In this document: positions 19,201 to 28,463 of the stretch, piece after piece
Layout of the letters: every line of letters starts with the position of its first letter
Position numbering within the stretch: the stretch's first letter is position 1
Origin: Euryarchaeota archaeon UBA103
GTDB taxonomy: Archaea; Thermoplasmatota; Poseidoniia; Poseidoniales; Thalassarchaeaceae
Length of the DNA: 64,000 nucleotides
Reading direction: 5' to 3'
Assembly (NCBI GenBank): GCA_002506825.1
Contig: DAYH01000030.1
Coordinates: 6,066 to 70,065, forward strand
The notes under the pieces: model-generated
Databases searched by the model: none
Told to the model about the DNA's origin: nothing
What the model saw: the letters and a program-made list of their open reading frames with translations, nothing else
Position numbers and translations under genes: made by a program

Positions 19201-22200
19201 AAAGAGGATTTCCATTTCTATCCACGATACCACTGCCGTTACTTGAGGTTAGATTCCCAGATACGTCCATGAAATCTCCTGCAGTCGGGTTCGCGGTAAT
19301 GGGGCTAAATGATATGGAGGTCGGAGATCTGACGATTATGGTATTGATGAATGTGAAAGAAGTATGTAGGGACTCAGTACCATTGGAACCATTGAACATC
19401 AACATAACTGATATCGCCCCCAGTGGGTGGGAGTGTGGAACATCGAATGAGAAATTTACATATCCCCCAGAATTAGAAGAAGTCTCCGTTGACATCCATG
19501 TATCATGGAATTTCGCGGCCACGCTCATCCCAGATATTTCTCTGTCATTATTTGATGACTCAACAAACTTAGCACCGAAGGAAATGGAAGAACCTCTGTC
19601 TACGATTGTATTTATGAGGGGGACACGATCTATGAATTGAACAACTCCCCTTACTAGTACCGATTCTGAACCGGTCCCGGTTAGGTAGAATGGACTACTT
19701 CCGTTTTCAACGCTGATTACAACTGTCTTGAGGCCATTAGAAATCCCATCTCCCAATGGATCGGTAGGTACGGAAACGGAAAATGTGCCATTCGGCGAGG
19801 TAGCAAAACCAGATATGAGCTTCTCACTAGGATCATTCAGGAAGAAGACTTCTATTGAGACAGGGCCACTAACTGTCCTATTGACATCGAAAGAATCCAT
19901 CACTTTACCTGTCACAAGGAATGACTGACCCGCAGTTACCTCAGGGAGGGGAGAATTATCTATCCTAACGCTACTGGAAACCTGGACTGTTAGATTCATG
20001 TAGCTCTGGTTGGCAAGCCATCTGCCTGCATCTGGAGTATCCAGAGAGTCTGTCAAGTCGTCCGGAGCTAGAATCAGCACGTCATAGTAGCCAGGAGGGG
20101 CATCACTAGGAATTAGAGACTGAAATTCAACGACGCCGTCATTTCCAGTGACAGAGATATTCATTAGCTGCTCAAGAGAACCCCCCCAATCAAAGTAAAT
20201 TTCTACAGTGGCGTTAGAGAGTCTCTCGTTACTCTCAAGATCTCTGACTGTAGCTGAAGCAGATAGGTTTTCGCCCGCCACCACGATTGCACTGGTATTG
20301 GTAGTCTGAACATCGAACATTGTCTGAATCCCTATGTCCAGTGTGTTTTCTATTGCTGGATCGAAGAAGTAAGGGATACCCCCGGGCGAGTTCTTTACGA
20401 AATCAAGGACTAGAACCGCTTGATAGACTCCTGAACCTATTCCACTAGGCATTGAGAATGATATGTTGTATTGTCCGCTGGTGGTATCCAACCAAGTTGA
20501 CCCCAAGGTGTATCTATCAGGAGGGAGAGGATTGCCATCTGGCCCAGGAGGTAGACTGGAGGGGACATCTAAGAAGAGTGAGGCAGAAGTGTTGTTACCC
20601 AAAACAGTTGAGTTGAGATCGGAGTCTGTTACTGATCCTGAGATCCAAGTAGTATTGCCCATCGGAACCCACTCGGTACCGAGATTGAATATCGGAGACG
20701 CCCTGCCTTGGATCCTCACTGTATCAGATGTTTGATTGGGACTTATCCAGGTGGAACCGTTGTAACTGAGAACCCAAGGATAGTCGCCTGCGAGAGTTAG
20801 ATTCGAGGGGGCCCAAGAAGTTACTATTTTGGGAACGTCAGGATTGGAATCATTCCATACATCTGTGCCATTCACAGATAAGGAGAAGAGCCCAGGAAAT
20901 GAAGTAATTTCTGCCCCAGTGTGGTCGGATAGTGAGACTAAGATATCTGTAGTAGAGCCCTTTGGAGAGGGGGCCATTGTATAGTTGAAAACAATGTAGC
21001 TCTTGATACCGTGTTGATCGACTACGGTAGTTTCATCTTTAGCGAAAAGCTGATCTGCCAGATATTGGTATCTAATCTCAACAAGTCCTGCAGGAATGGG
21101 GACTTCGGAATCTAGGAACGTCCAATTGACAGCGAATTGCCCAGGGCTTGATAGCCAGTCACTGTCGTTTAGATACCAAGAGTTCAGAGTTTGGAAGGGA
21201 GCATTTGTACCGGATCTCCTCATTTGCAATGTAAGGGTCCCATTCAGAGACTCTGGGACTTCAGATTTACTGAGGGCAGTACCGTTGAGATATATTGGCC
21301 TATTAATCTCCAGTAGAGTATCGTTTAATCCCTGTCCTTCCAGTGAAATCGTCAGATTAGGAGCCTGTGTCAAATTGAGATTGATGGTTTCCGAAGATGG
21401 CCTGATATGGAATACAGGACCCGATGCATTGTTTAGATCGTATTGATGCCAGCCGGTGTAATCAAGTGTTGCCGATATCAGGCCCTCTTGCTCGCTTTCA
21501 TTAATTAATACTGAGAACTCAAAATATCCCCCGGGGCCGATACTAGATATCAGGCTGACAGGGCCATCTTGTGAAGTGGTATAATTCATCAGAACCTGCA
21601 TACTGTCAATCAGTGAAATATCATTATATGGATTATTCTCCAGAGAAACTGAGCCAGTAATCGTAGTGTTTACGCCTATTCCTAATTTTGGCTCAGTGAC
21701 TGGTTGGGGTTCGCTTAAAGACAGGGTGATGTCATCGGTGATATTCACGTTCCAGTCTGAGAAAATACCTTGATAACCAACGTAACCGAGTGACTTGGTC
21801 ATAACGACTAATGACGCGTTTCCTGGATTGACAGCTTCAGAAGGCATCCCCGTGATGTTAAAAGAGCCATTAGAGTCAGTCACGGCAGTACCCACAAGAT
21901 GTTGAGAAACGGCCGCCAAACCGGGTATTTGATCTGTCATATTTGATTCAATCAGATACATTTCAACACCAACCCCTTCCACTGATGTCTGATTATCTGT
22001 AAATCGTAGAGTGCCATTCATCCATATCGATTGTCCGGATAAATCTCTATCCAACCACAATGGGCCCCAAGACTCATTTGTAACCTCGACAAGAGACATT
22101 GCAGGACAGGCCTCGAATGGAATCCATCCCAAATCTGCGTTTCCAAGATTTTGGTTAGTTTGTAAGTGAACCTCTACCCATGAAGAGAAGTCTTTTCCGT

Positions 22201-25200
22201 AAACCTCGAATGCTTCTCCGTTCCAGTACCCTCCAGAAAATCCTGTTACCTTCCTCACGGGGATATCCACCATCCTAAGCATTACAGCAAAGAGAGAGGT
22301 GAATTGATCACAGCTTCCTTCGAATGAGTTATTTAACATCCAAAATGATAAATCAGACTCAAGACCAGAGCTTAGCGGAGTGGTACCGTTGTTATTCCTG
22401 AGGAATGTGTATGTATCATTACCGTTAATTAAGAAATCTTGAATCGCAGTGACTTTATCCCATGCAGTTAACGCGCCTGATTCATTTATGACAGACTGGG
22501 AAGTACTTGAAACTAAATCGCGTACTCCCCTCGCGAAGAAATCAGGAGGATCGGTCGCGTAGTCGGTTCCCGTAAATGCAGTAGAGTTGTCCCTAACTGC
22601 CTGAGTGATATTTACTTGCGGAGTGGTGATAAACATTGTATCGATTGAAGAACCATCTACAATTATGTCCCTTGTGAAGTTAGAAAAATTCAATCCTGCA
22701 GTTGGATCGGTCCAACCTGTGAAATTAACTGTATTATGAGGAAGAATAAGCTCATCCCCGACATCAGCCACTCCTGGCCCCCTGTAACTTATCTCCCATC
22801 CCATTAGGGTTGAATTATCCCAGAATTGCTGATCGGAGACTCCTTGTGTGGTCGAGAAACCGGGAGCCATTTCGGTATTGCCTACAAGAGAGGTATTAAC
22901 GCCCCATGATATTCCCGTGTATTTGTCGTACGTGTGCCATCTCCAGTAGATTGTATTCTCAGGATCTAGAATAGACGATTGATTAGTGGCATAGAGATAC
23001 ATGGAGTTAGGAGAAATGTCATCTGATGGGTCCCAAGGGTTGTTTGGGGAGTCTTCGCACTGCCCGTCCCAGTAGTCGGAAGTACACTCTTGACCGTCGG
23101 GAATACCTCCTCCGTCAGTATCAGGATCTCTCCAATCGGTCCCTGTTGAGTTTTCGATTGTATCGGGTATTCCATCTCCATCCGTATCGACGGGGTTTCT
23201 GTCATCATTGGGGTTGTCCTGGGGATTAGTTCCGTCAATATACTCTTGGAAATCTGTGACTCCTCCGTTATCGGTATCTGATAAATTCCACAGAGTGAAA
23301 TAGGTATCGTTAGTGAAATTGCCCCCTAGCCCTGGAAATAAAACTATACAGCCTGTCGTATTTTCAAAGTAATTATTCAATCCATCTCCATCTGAGTCAA
23401 GAAAGTTTTCACATGGATCAAGTGGATTGGTGCCATTCAGAATCTCATCTAAATCATCCACTCCGTCAGAGTCGGTATCTATCAGATTTGGATTGGTGGG
23501 AAATCCCCATGTAGAAAGATACTCTTCCCAATCCGCAAGCCCATCACCGTCTGAGTCAGAGTAGTCATCATCACAAACTGGATCGTTGACAGCTCCCACG
23601 GTAGCGTTCCAGCACCAAGAGAAATTAGTGAAGAGAACAGTGGAGGTATTGGCTGGCAAATCTACATTGACGCTTCTCAGTACATCCGAATCTATGCTTT
23701 CGTACCTGAACTCCACGAGAGTTCCATTTGACTGGACGTAGTATGCCATAGGGGCATCTGTCTGTCTCCAATCGATCGGTGATTGATCTAAATCCGAGGT
23801 TGTGTTGAGCGTCAAGGATGATGTTACGGCATCCCATGCTACTATCTGGAGTGTTAGCTCCTGTCCCGATAAGCAAGGATCCGTATTGTGGAAAGGCAGA
23901 TTTTCGTCTCCATCAGATACCCCTCCTCCGTCTGTATCGAAAACGTTCCATAGAGTACATGTCATATTCTCTTCCCAATTCTGAATACCGTCTCCGTCGA
24001 AGTCTCCTGCATCCTCTATCCTAGTTGGATCGGTTTCATTCATGTCCACTATTCCGTTGCCATTGAGGTCTTCTTCACCATCATCGAATTGATCTCCATC
24101 GGTGTTGTTACTTCTTGGATCGCTAGCTTGAGGCGGGTCTCCATATTGGCCATTTACCTCGACTCCGTCATCAATACCATCAGAGTCCGTATCGGGAGAA
24201 GTGGGGTCCGTGAGAAGTATCAAGGCCTCGTATGAATCATTGAGTCCGTCTCCATCTGTGTCGTTTGACTGCGGGTCTGTAGATGTGATGCCATCTACTT
24301 CTGCTGTTAGAAATTGGCATCCCCCGGGGCCCAAGGACAATACGGGATTGCAAGGCGATTCGGTAGCAGTCATAGCAAGTGGCCCTGGCCTAAAATACTG
24401 TGTAGGCGGAGTCGTGGAGCCATTTCTAGTGCCCCATGCTGGATTGACATACTCCTTCAGATTGATCAGTCCATCACCGTCTGGATCTCCAAAAGTACCG
24501 TCCATATTGCTGTTTGATGTCGGATCTAATCCATTTGCGGCCTCCCACCCATCTGGCATACCATCACCATCGGTATCCCATCCATCTGGGTCCTCGTCTG
24601 ATACTCCATCGCCATCATCATCATCGCTGGAGCAGTTTGCATCACCATCCCCGTCCCCATCGAAGTTATCCACCATTCCGTCTTTGTCGTCGTCGAATGT
24701 GTTGAAGCAGATATTTCCCCTGGGGTCCTCGTCGGCGCCATCAGAATTCAACCCCTGAATGAGTTGCATGGCACTTTCCTCGTCCCAATCTCTGACAGGC
24801 ACGGTACCATTCCACCAAACTCCATTGTCTAGTACATTGGGAGTTAACGGCGAATCCCAGCCATTGGGGATGGAATACTGATACTCATTGAGGTTAGTGA
24901 AAGCATCTCCATCTGGATCTCCAGTAGAGCCATTATCTCCGTTTTGAGACAGGGGATTCAATCCGTACTGCCATTCCCATCCATCTGGAAGTCCATCGTT
25001 ATCTGAGTCCCAGTCTTGCGGCTGTGTGTTGATGTAGAATTCTAAGCCGTAGGATAGTCCGTCTCCATCTTGATCGGATGAAGCTAGGGCCTCCCATGCA
25101 CTGAACTCCAATGCTGAATAAGAAGACAAAAGCATCAGCAAGGAGAATACGAACGCGGAACGTTGTTTTCTGGTTCTCATCGCATCTTTTGAAAGAATCA

Positions 25201-25213
25201 CGATAGAGCCCAT
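16262..25213 (-). CDS. Giant surface protein: Ca-binding repeats, degenerate transglutaminase-like domain, Ig-like repeats, TM, DUF4129
   Basis: A 2983-residue envelope protein numbered from the ATG at 25213, which has GGTGAG four bases upstream. Residues about 18-40 are a signal peptide. Residues 50-715 hold many thrombospondin type 3-like DxDxDGxxD repeats, expected to bind calcium. A transglutaminase-like core spans about 955-1040: Cys968 in GSCDQFTSL is present, but the usual HAWVEV His is Ser1010 (FSSWVEV) and the usual catalytic Asp is Glu1034 (GWIPFEACP). Residues 1050-2830 are repeated Ig-like or Big-type beta modules with many N-glycosylation sequons. One membrane helix lies at 2835-2855. 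The cytoplasmic C-terminus resembles DUF4129, which bacteria pair with TgpA-type transglutaminases. It is probably cotranscribed with the 987-residue surface protein just upstream. The function is unknown; loss of peptidase or crosslinking activity is inferred. Confidence 0.87.
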   Translation of the reverse strand: MGSIVILSKDAMRTRKQRSAFVFSLLMLLSSYSALEFSAWEALASSDQDGDGLSYGLEFYINTQPQDWDSDNDGLPDGWEWQYGLNPLSQNGDNGSTGDPDGDAFTNLNEYQYSIPNGWDSPLTPNVLDNGVWWNGTVPVRDWDEESAMQLIQGLNSDGADEDPRGNICFNTFDDDKDGMVDNFDGDGDGDANCSSDDDDGDGVSDEDPDGWDTDGDGMPDGWEAANGLDPTSNSNMDGTFGDPDGDGLINLKEYVNPAWGTRNGSTTPPTQYFRPGPLAMTATESPCNPVLSLGPGGCQFLTAEVDGITSTDPQSNDTDGDGLNDSYEALILLTDPTSPDTDSDGIDDGVEVNGQYGDPPQASDPRSNNTDGDQFDDGEEDLNGNGIVDMNETDPTRIEDAGDFDGDGIQNWEENMTCTLWNVFDTDGGGVSDGDENLPFHNTDPCLSGQELTLQIVAWDAVTSSLTLNTTSDLDQSPIDWRQTDAPMAYYVQSNGTLVEFRYESIDSDVLRSVNVDLPANTSTVLFTNFSWCWNATVGAVNDPVCDDDYSDSDGDGLADWEEYLSTWGFPTNPNLIDTDSDGVDDLDEILNGTNPLDPCENFLDSDGDGLNNYFENTTGCIVLFPGLGGNFTNDTYFTLWNLSDTDNGGVTDFQEYIDGTNPQDNPNDDRNPVDTDGDGIPDTIENSTGTDWRDPDTDGGGIPDGQECTSDYWDGQCEDSPNNPWDPSDDISPNSMYLYATNQSSILDPENTIYWRWHTYDKYTGISWGVNTSLVGNTEMAPGFSTTQGVSDQQFWDNSTLMGWEISYRGPGVADVGDELILPHNTVNFTGWTDPTAGLNFSNFTRDIIVDGSSIDTMFITTPQVNITQAVRDNSTAFTGTDYATDPPDFFARGVRDLVSSTSQSVINESGALTAWDKVTAIQDFLINGNDTYTFLRNNNGTTPLSSGLESDLSFWMLNNSFEGSCDQFTSLFAVMLRMVDIPVRKVTGFSGGYWNGEAFEVYGKDFSSWVEVHLQTNQNLGNADLGWIPFEACPAMSLVEVTNESWGPLWLDRDLSGQSIWMNGTLRFTDNQTSVEGVGVEMYLIESNMTDQIPGLAAVSQHLVGTAVTDSNGSFNITGMPSEAVNPGNASLVVMTKSLGYVGYQGIFSDWNVNITDDITLSLSEPQPVTEPKLGIGVNTTITGSVSLENNPYNDISLIDSMQVLMNYTTSQDGPVSLISSIGPGGYFEFSVLINESEQEGLISATLDYTGWHQYDLNNASGPVFHIRPSSETINLNLTQAPNLTISLEGQGLNDTLLEINRPIYLNGTALSKSEVPESLNGTLTLQMRRSGTNAPFQTLNSWYLNDSDWLSSPGQFAVNWTFLDSEVPIPAGLVEIRYQYLADQLFAKDETTVVDQHGIKSYIVFNYTMAPSPKGSTTDILVSLSDHTGAEITSFPGLFSLSVNGTDVWNDSNPDVPKIVTSWAPSNLTLAGDYPWVLSYNGSTWISPNQTSDTVRIQGRASPIFNLGTEWVPMGNTTWISGSVTDSDLNSTVLGNNTSASLFLDVPSSLPPGPDGNPLPPDRYTLGSTWLDTTSGQYNISFSMPSGIGSGVYQAVLVLDFVKNSPGGIPYFFDPAIENTLDIGIQTMFDVQTTNTSAIVVAGENLSASATVRDLESNERLSNATVEIYFDWGGSLEQLMNISVTGNDGVVEFQSLIPSDAPPGYYDVLILAPDDLTDSLDTPDAGRWLANQSYMNLTVQVSSSVRIDNSPLPEVTAGQSFLVTGKVMDSFDVNRTVSGPVSIEVFFLNDPSEKLISGFATSPNGTFSVSVPTDPLGDGISNGLKTVVISVENGSSPFYLTGTGSESVLVRGVVQFIDRVPLINTIVDRGSSISFGAKFVESSNNDREISGMSVAAKFHDTWMSTETSSNSGGYVNFSFDVPHSHPLGAISVMLMFNGSNGTESLHTSFTFINTIIVRSPTSISFSPITANPTAGDFMDVSGNLTSSNGSGIVDRNGNPLSPSLTFLIDNVSTGFSVSGGAVDPNGSWSARIFLEMSFPRGTHNISATYTPTVNYYSSSSSNGSFDSRGFSMISIINPTDLDPNARTVRGDPSDLNISIMDNAGENVGNVEVKILVDGLQTWSGFTDSNGLINTSLATDSNRNPGPMTVTAVFDGINGTTGLSGDQTWTRIIILAPTVIEVADISGSAVAGEQVIFRGTLLDEHGLPLLEDGSPKGGVVHLSIDGIDVGPLYIDISNSSSGTWQITYDLPLDMDYGQHTFSIEFLGGFTWVDPMGQGDSLNPEYYLSSITTTPFNVTQTSQVVLTTPQGEIDRNELLLIEGILTDGAGRPLPNRSLDAYMNGQMLTSLNVDANGSFSLFFPVPSDMPLGPREVTLSFEGEEFILGSNSTTIFTVFSPTVLTVEDPEPIAVGDELNLRGTVRDNLPDGWLSNHSLQIFVDGILIGTTVTEEDGSWHLSWVVSEFLDVGVHPVTVISPDQGYYRQTSVETNLTIAYHTTITLNVENSVATRGGMWNFSGRLYDSDTSGSPGLENRNISFILDGNEILVVTTGIDGTFSFTHELGYSISRGAHLVSVSFYGEELYLPDSTNTTVFSRADINVEILLISDEVVRGDETRPITVRGRVLEIGGDGNTMEEMEMSLLWEGSLEPNAIITWDQATGQFLITSNAKTYMPPGNSVFTIEVDPDAERFLNGASLEFDLQILVSVDFEFIPDVLFIERGQTKISGKINVTASDDNRAPPVEGVSITARLTNDTNTLFTVVGMTDENGIFNYQFESFHEEHSFWDRDFWGELNMEFSSDSDIIDPVNATQLAQFSEVEINYQAEASDSLLRPAILSIILVAFMIGVSALVVSIRKKKKAAIDELAGVFSYTAELLAAGDEVREAIFNCYEGLCKILMSRGFLRRDFETVREFEMAIRSALPISEQALLSLDRIFEEARYSSHVLGDQHRESAQMALNSVLQEIDQLEEVPIRSKGKIIED

Positions 25214-25246
25214 GCTACTCACCTCTACCTAGGGCGGAAAGTAGGG

Positions 25247-25256
25247 CTCTTAAGAG
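25247..25256 (-). promoter_or_regulatory. TATA-like palindrome upstream of the giant surface-protein gene
   Basis: CTCTTAAGAG lies about 38 bases before the ATG at 25213. Its TTAAGA core is suitably placed for a TATA box with a leader of about a dozen bases carrying the GGTGAG SD. This would give the giant gene its own promoter in the gap after the 987-residue protein gene. Confidence 0.35.
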
Positions 25257-25290
25257 GAATGGAGCGTCGTTCGGACACTGCCTCATTCTA

Positions 25291-28254
25291 TTAGACGAGT
25301 TCAATGTCGTCATCACCATACACATCTTCCTCATCTTCCTCTTCCTCTTCCAAGGAAACCACTGGTGCAGGTATGTCATCTATGTCTTCTGAATCTTCTT
25401 CGGAGGCATCAGAAATAGCATCTAAGTATGCCATATGTGACCTCCACCTTCGGCGATTCAAGGCCGATTGTGTTCCGGCTATTAGTAACATGACAGCTAT
25501 GATTCCAACGACATAAGTTGACAGTCTAGGATGAGTGAACTCATTCACTAGACGTTCCAAGAGAGAATCGATTCCAATCGTCATTATGACCGTTGCCTTA
25601 GCAGTAGAATCGTCAGGCCAACTTTGATCCGTATCGAAGGGAGTAGCAGTAACCATTATGCTTGAAGAGTCGCCATTATTGGAGGACTCTGGAACAGTGA
25701 CCTCTAGGACGAATGTGACCTCATCAAATGCTTCCAAAACCACCAGTACCGAACCAGAGGGGCCATCAATCTCAACATTCCATGAAGAAGAGTCCGATTC
25801 GGCTTCAAGGAGAATGGTAAGTGGACTGTTTCCTAGGTTCTTCACCTTCATCTGAATCTCTACCGTGTCCCCGGGAGAGAGGAGCCTGTTGGGCGAAACC
25901 TGTACAATCTCAAGTGAAGGTTCATCAGAGTCTATTTCGAATACCATCGGAAGATCGAAATATCTAGGATCTTCATCCGGAGTATCCTCTACTACTCGTA
26001 AGTAGACTGTATGATTTCCAAACTCAACTTGACTGGTCAGGGTGATAGTAACAAAAACCTCGGTTTCATCACCAGGAGCTAACGAAACCCTGGGAACGGC
26101 ATTTCCTGAGTCGTCCTCAATTCTGAACTGCCATTGCCCGTAGGCCGCGTTACGATCGGTATTCTCCTCCAGAGATGCTGGATTCTGAATTCTCCACCAT
26201 GTGGCCGACTCTCCCGATGTCATTGTGTTGGTGATCTTGGCCCTCAAGGCGACTTCAGCATTTCCCGAACCGGGTGAACAAAGAGAAACTGTGATATAGC
26301 CAAGTGGGGAACCATCGCAGTCATAGGAAACCTCTGCCCTAATGCCAAATGTCCTCTGAATTGTGAATTCGATAGTAGAAGATAGATTACTCTGGCCGGT
26401 ACTTACGACCTCCAATTCAACAGTACCTATGTCAGGATCTAGCCTATCCGACGATGGTTTTACTAAAATCCTGAGAGTCTGTGTCTGATGCCTATCGAGA
26501 AGGGAGGTATGAAAAGTTCCGTCTCCATCATCCTCTAGAATCCTCTCTCCAGTGTCATTATCATATACCTGGATAATGGCCTTGGCCCTCTGGAGAACGT
26601 CAATCTTAAATTCGTCTGCATCAAAACCAGTATTGAATATCTCCATAAGAAAAGGCGTGAACTGGTCGTAGTCAACATAGCTGTTAGCGGAAGCATCAAA
26701 GTCGTCTGGTCTTGAAGAATTGGCAACTGCTATTTCATGATCTTCAGACCATATTGAAACTTGAGGAGGCTGGAACACATCCATCTTCTTGAGGTCTATC
26801 TGTAGCGTGTCCTGATGAACAACCTGTAAGACCCCATCAACCTCTGCCTCTGCTACAGCCCTGATGTCAATGGAACTGGGAGCACCTGTAAGATCCTCAG
26901 GCGCGGTCAATGTGAGAATGGGATTGAGTATGTCCCCACCAGAGTTTAGAGTATAGCCTCCTGGCGAGTCGAACTCTATCAACCATGAGCTGGGGAAATT
27001 TGTCAGTACTTCAAGCTCTACATCCATAGATTTGGTCGAATCGCCCCTATGTACCATCTGAAGAGGGACTGGTGTGGTCTGCTCAGGGGCGATATACTCT
27101 GTTGACCTGTCTTGCCTATGATTCAGTGCCACTCCCCACTGTTCCATATTTACCGGTTCGTGCTCAACTATCACACTGTTACCCTGTATATCTGAAACTT
27201 CGAGCTCTACCGTATATTCACCAGAGGGTATGCCGCTGGGATACGACCAAAGATACTCTCCGAAGATACCTTGGCTGGTATCCTCAATATCTTCATCGTC
27301 CTCGTCAATGACATGATCAATTCTGTAGATCCCGTTTGGATCCCTCATAAGTAGTCTAACTGAGTCGACGTCGTACCTTCCGAAGCTACTTTTCACATCG
27401 AACGAGAATTGCATTACCCTTTCTGACAGGATATCATTAGGATACCAATCAAGTTCGGCACCCTCAGCCAGTTCCGCACCCTCTCTTTGCAATAAAACCA
27501 AGCTATTGGCAATCGCATTAGCCTCAATTTCCAAAGTACTGAATCTCTCATCGCCATCTATTTCGTTCCACGCGACCTCGGCCTCACAGCTAGAAGAGCC
27601 CCCCCACGGGCTTCCTCCTCCGCTATCGCAACCAGACATATCAGCATCGATGATTAATTCCAAGCGTTCATCTTTGTCTATAGTGAATGTCTCGTCGCCT
27701 CCGATATCGATTTCAAAAGTTTCATGATCGAAACTACAACTTTGGGTGAGGCCTGGGTTACAGGCTTCTGATGACCAAGACGCTGATCCGACCTGTGATC
27801 CTGATGCTTTGAGGGTGAGTGTCCAGTCAACTGTGGCAGTATCGGGACCCGTGGACCTCAGAAATATCCCAATTGGGAGATAGTATGAGCCAGATCCTGA
27901 TCCATGGTTAGGCCTACCAGCAACCTCGAGGCTGGAAAGCATTGGACTGGTCTTGAATTCAATACTGCTACTTAGAGCGCTCATGGACTCCTGTCCACCG
28001 GATTCGGGAACTTGTGTAGTGATGAATCCATCTCCGCCTGCAGAGGAATTTTGGGATGCGATATACATTGTGTAAAGATTCATTTGAACGTCGGATGAGA
28101 CGCCATAATTGGTAGTCTCAGATAGCTCACTATTGGAAACAGTAGATGCCGCATAGGGAATAAGGAGCACTAGGCATAGGGCCAGTGCTATCGCCTTACT
28201 CCTAAGAGCGTAGTTCGCTATACTCCTCCCTTGCACGGTTAAGCGCCCATACAA
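25291..28254 (-). CDS. Membrane-anchored surface protein with acidic cytoplasmic tail
   Basis: A 987-residue protein of unknown function. A hydrophobic signal segment (AIALALCLVLLIPYAAS) lies near residues 21-38, followed by beta-rich Ig/NEW3/CARDB-like modules over about 870 residues, a single membrane helix near 911-930 (VVGIIAVMLLIAGT), and a very acidic cytoplasmic tail with a run of Glu and Asp. The build parallels the 1888-residue protein at the start of the window. The TTG at 28254 is the longest start; an in-frame GTG at 28236 is an alternative with a TTTAAC element about 28 bases upstream. The giant transglutaminase-like gene follows on the same strand after about 77 bases. The two may form one envelope assembly. 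Confidence 0.82.
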   Translation of the reverse strand: MYGRLTVQGRSIANYALRSKAIALALCLVLLIPYAASTVSNSELSETTNYGVSSDVQMNLYTMYIASQNSSAGGDGFITTQVPESGGQESMSALSSSIEFKTSPMLSSLEVAGRPNHGSGSGSYYLPIGIFLRSTGPDTATVDWTLTLKASGSQVGSASWSSEACNPGLTQSCSFDHETFEIDIGGDETFTIDKDERLELIIDADMSGCDSGGGSPWGGSSSCEAEVAWNEIDGDERFSTLEIEANAIANSLVLLQREGAELAEGAELDWYPNDILSERVMQFSFDVKSSFGRYDVDSVRLLMRDPNGIYRIDHVIDEDDEDIEDTSQGIFGEYLWSYPSGIPSGEYTVELEVSDIQGNSVIVEHEPVNMEQWGVALNHRQDRSTEYIAPEQTTPVPLQMVHRGDSTKSMDVELEVLTNFPSSWLIEFDSPGGYTLNSGGDILNPILTLTAPEDLTGAPSSIDIRAVAEAEVDGVLQVVHQDTLQIDLKKMDVFQPPQVSIWSEDHEIAVANSSRPDDFDASANSYVDYDQFTPFLMEIFNTGFDADEFKIDVLQRAKAIIQVYDNDTGERILEDDGDGTFHTSLLDRHQTQTLRILVKPSSDRLDPDIGTVELEVVSTGQSNLSSTIEFTIQRTFGIRAEVSYDCDGSPLGYITVSLCSPGSGNAEVALRAKITNTMTSGESATWWRIQNPASLEENTDRNAAYGQWQFRIEDDSGNAVPRVSLAPGDETEVFVTITLTSQVEFGNHTVYLRVVEDTPDEDPRYFDLPMVFEIDSDEPSLEIVQVSPNRLLSPGDTVEIQMKVKNLGNSPLTILLEAESDSSSWNVEIDGPSGSVLVVLEAFDEVTFVLEVTVPESSNNGDSSSIMVTATPFDTDQSWPDDSTAKATVIMTIGIDSLLERLVNEFTHPRLSTYVVGIIAVMLLIAGTQSALNRRRWRSHMAYLDAISDASEEDSEDIDDIPAPVVSLEEEEEDEEDVYGDDDIELV

Positions 28255-28377
28255 GTGGCGTTAAAGCGTTCGTGCGACTTGGGCAACTGATACGTCAATT
28301 GTGAGGGTAGATAATATGGCCCAAATATAGACTTCGGGGCGCTCGATTCAAGGAGTATGACCCCCTCCTAGTGTCCA

Positions 28378-28463
28378 GCAGAGGTACCCGAGCTGGTCAA
28401 AGGGGCCGGACTTAAGCTCCGGTGCGTAGTGCTTCGCAGGTTCAAATCCTGCCCTCTGCACCA
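28378..28463 (+). tRNA. tRNA-Leu (anticodon TAA), CCA encoded
   Basis: A type II tRNA with acceptor stem GCAGAGG (28378-28384) paired with CCTCTGC (28453-28459), anticodon stem CCGGA/TCCGG, and loop CTTAAGC with anticodon TAA at 28413-28415. A long variable arm follows, then T-arm GCAGG-TTCAAAT-CCTGC. The discriminator A at 28460 is followed by a genomic CCA at 28461-28463. It reads UUA leucine codons. No intron is seen. The CCA directly abuts the stop codon of convergent folB. An AAATATA stretch at 28323-28329 could be its TATA box. Confidence 0.96.

Noticed and set aside
19053..19640. 195-codon open frame on the plus strand
   Set aside because: It is antisense to the Ig-like part of the giant gene and has no recognisable fold or start site.
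23026..24741. Repeats with short near-regular spacing that resemble a CRISPR or tandem DNA repeat
   Set aside because: They are codons for DxDxDG calcium-binding repeats in the giant protein. Unit lengths vary and no identical direct repeats with unique spacers are present.
24201..24758. 185-codon open frame on the plus strand across the Ca-binding repeats
   Set aside because: It is antisense to the giant gene, Ser/Pro-rich from the reverse reading of Asp/Gly repeat codons, and matches no family.
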